Origin: Nitrospirota bacterium
GTDB lineage: Bacteria > Nitrospirota > 9FT-COMBO-42-15 > HDB-SIOI813
Assembly (NCBI GenBank): GCA_023248395.1
Contig: JAHFEQ010000010.1
Location: 1 to 36,927, forward strand
Direction of reading: 5' to 3'
DNA length: 36,927 nt
Every line of letters starts with the position of its first letter. Within the stretch, counting starts at the first letter, position 1. The notes beneath the pieces are model-generated. The model worked only from the letters and a program-made list of their open reading frames with translations. It did not search any database and was not told the DNA's origin. The position numbers and the translations under genes were made by a program. This document shows positions 35,507 to 36,927 of this stretch, one piece after another.

Positions 35507-36829
35507 ATGAAAATAAAATTCTGGTCATTACTCTTAATCCTTTGTCTTACACTGATAGGAGGTTGCAGCGGGGGGGGGGAGGAAGAAAAAAGTGAGGTTC
35601 AACTCAAAAGGGAGCAGCGGGAGGCTGAATTTCAACAGGGTCTTTCAAAAAAGGACATTAGTACAGAAAATGATATAACTTATGGACCTGAGGTAAAGAC
35701 TAAAGGAAAAGATAAAGTGAGTGGAATATATGATCGCCCCAGGGAGATGCGAATAGGGGTGATAGGTCCTGAGACAGGGGAACTTTCAGAATTCGGGACA
35801 AAGACACTGGAAGGTGTTCTGCTTGCTGCAGAAAGATTAAACTCTTCAGGCGGCCTTAATGGCAAGAAGGTAGAGATAATCCACTACGACAGCGGGGGCA
35901 CTCCAAAGGGTGCATCAACTGCCACAGCAAAAATAATCACAGATGATAATGTGATTGCTATTATTGGAAGCCCAACCGGTGAGATCACCTTTAATGCCAC
36001 TCAACTGGCAAATACTTCACACACAATCTTTGTCTCTGCCGGCACAAGGAGGAGGCTTGGGGATAGCGGGCCTTATATATTCAGAAACGCCCTTCCGGAC
36101 GACATTGCAGTAAAGAGGCTGATGGAATATGCATTAAAAGAAAAAGGCTGCAAAGACTTTGCACTTGTAACTTCCATGAGTAATGATTATTCCCACCAGC
36201 TCTCCTCTTTATTTAAAAGCGAAATCTTTGATAAAGGCTCTAACCTTGTTGCTGATATGCACCTATGGGCAAAGGATACGGCTAATATATCTGCAGAAGA
36301 GATGAGCATAGAAAGGGAGATAAAAGAGATAAAGTCAAAGAAGCCTCAGTGCATAATATACACAGGCGAATCAGAAGAGGGAGCACAATTGATGAAAGAG
36401 GCCAGGAGACAAGGCCTTGATGTACCCATGGTTGGCAGTGAGGACCTCTTCTCCCGTGAATTTATAGAGCTGGGTAAAGACGCAGTAGTCGGCAGTATCC
36501 TCTACGCAGGTTATTCACCGGACTGGGAGGAAAAACAGCTTAAGAACTTTATTGAAGAATATAAAAAGAAAAAGGGTAAGTCCCCTGATAAAATCGCTGC
36601 ATTAGGTTACGATACCTTTAATATTATAGCAAAGGCTATAGCCGAGGCAGGCTCAACAGAAACCCCAAAGGTCAGGGATGCGATGATGAATCTCAAAGAT
36701 TTTCCGGGTATTACGGGAAAGACAAGTTTCAATGAAGATCGGGAACCTCTGAAGCCCCCTTTCCTGTACAAGGTAGTGAAAGATGAGAGTGGTGTCCGAT
36801 TTTCTTTTATAGGTATAGGCAATCCTTAA
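35507..36829 (+). CDS. ABC transporter substrate-binding lipoprotein (Peripla_BP_6 / LivK-like)
   Basis: LTLIGGCSGG lipobox; RIGVIGPETGELSEFGTKTLEGVLLAAERLNSSGGLNGKKVEIIHYDSGGTPKGASTATAKIITDDNVIAIIGSPTGEITFNATQLA. Confidence 0.9.
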   Translation: MKIKFWSLLLILCLTLIGGCSGGGEEEKSEVQLKREQREAEFQQGLSKKDISTENDITYGPEVKTKGKDKVSGIYDRPREMRIGVIGPETGELSEFGTKTLEGVLLAAERLNSSGGLNGKKVEIIHYDSGGTPKGASTATAKIITDDNVIAIIGSPTGEITFNATQLANTSHTIFVSAGTRRRLGDSGPYIFRNALPDDIAVKRLMEYALKEKGCKDFALVTSMSNDYSHQLSSLFKSEIFDKGSNLVADMHLWAKDTANISAEEMSIEREIKEIKSKKPQCIIYTGESEEGAQLMKEARRQGLDVPMVGSEDLFSREFIELGKDAVVGSILYAGYSPDWEEKQLKNFIEEYKKKKGKSPDKIAALGYDTFNIIAKAIAEAGSTETPKVRDAMMNLKDFPGITGKTSFNEDREPLKPPFLYKVVKDESGVRFSFIGIGNP

Positions 36830-36868
36830 CCCGGTTATTTCCTGAGGGGTATTATATTTGATGGGGGT

Positions 36869-36927
36869 ATGTCTATAGAGAGGTCTTTTGTCTTTGAGAC
36901 GAGATCTATCTTGGAGGTATCAAATCT
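36869..36927 (+). CDS. Possible start of the next gene (truncated by window end)
   Basis: ATG TCT ATA GAG AGG TCT TTT GTC ... (MSIERSFVFETRSILEVSN...) open to the window end, preceded by a G-rich stretch. Confidence 0.3.
   Translation, partial: MSIERSFVFETRSILEVSN

Noticed and set aside
1-36927. CRISPR array
   Set aside because: No regular repeat-spacer arrangement seen; the repeats present are palindromic dispersed or 7-nt tandem types.
1-36927. Intact insertion sequence or prophage
   Set aside because: No transposase, integrase or phage structural ORF was recognised on either strand.

Overview
36.9-kb bacterial window, probably chromosomal and from an anaerobe- or respiration-type lineage. 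I cannot assign the taxon reliably. Left part: C-terminus of a type I restriction HsdR (truncated by the window edge), a DEAD-box RNA helicase, a cupin, an HD hydrolase, a VapBC-type toxin-antitoxin pair that ends 3 nt before a tRNA-Ser(CGA), and a VOC protein. Centre, minus strand: a complete complex I operon, nuoA-B-C-D-E-F-G-[cNMP-binding protein]-H-I-J-K-[MrpD/NuoL-like 1]-[83 aa]-[MrpD/NuoL-like 2]-M-N. It has four antiporter-like subunits instead of three, and no textbook NuoL as a single clear ORF. Next come a YqaA/DedA-type membrane protein and a BlaI-type regulator, then a plus-strand Gld-like ABC operon (ATPase, permease, GldG-like, DUF4340-like). Right end: an extracytoplasmic redox cluster with two TlpA-like proteins, a WCPC redoxin, two cytochrome-like proteins (one CX3CH), a CcdA-like protein lacking one canonical Cys, a CcmH-SUMF1 fusion, and a Peripla_BP_6 lipoprotein carrying a G10 tract. 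Several short repeat families supply stop codons or in-frame peptide to genes here. The most interesting leads are the vapBC-tRNA-Ser arrangement, the cysteine-altered redox cluster with its CcmH-SUMF1 fusion, the four-antiporter complex I with an embedded cNMP-binding gene, and the repeat-derived insertion in nuoG. All calls come from reading the sequence and recognising motifs; no searches were run.
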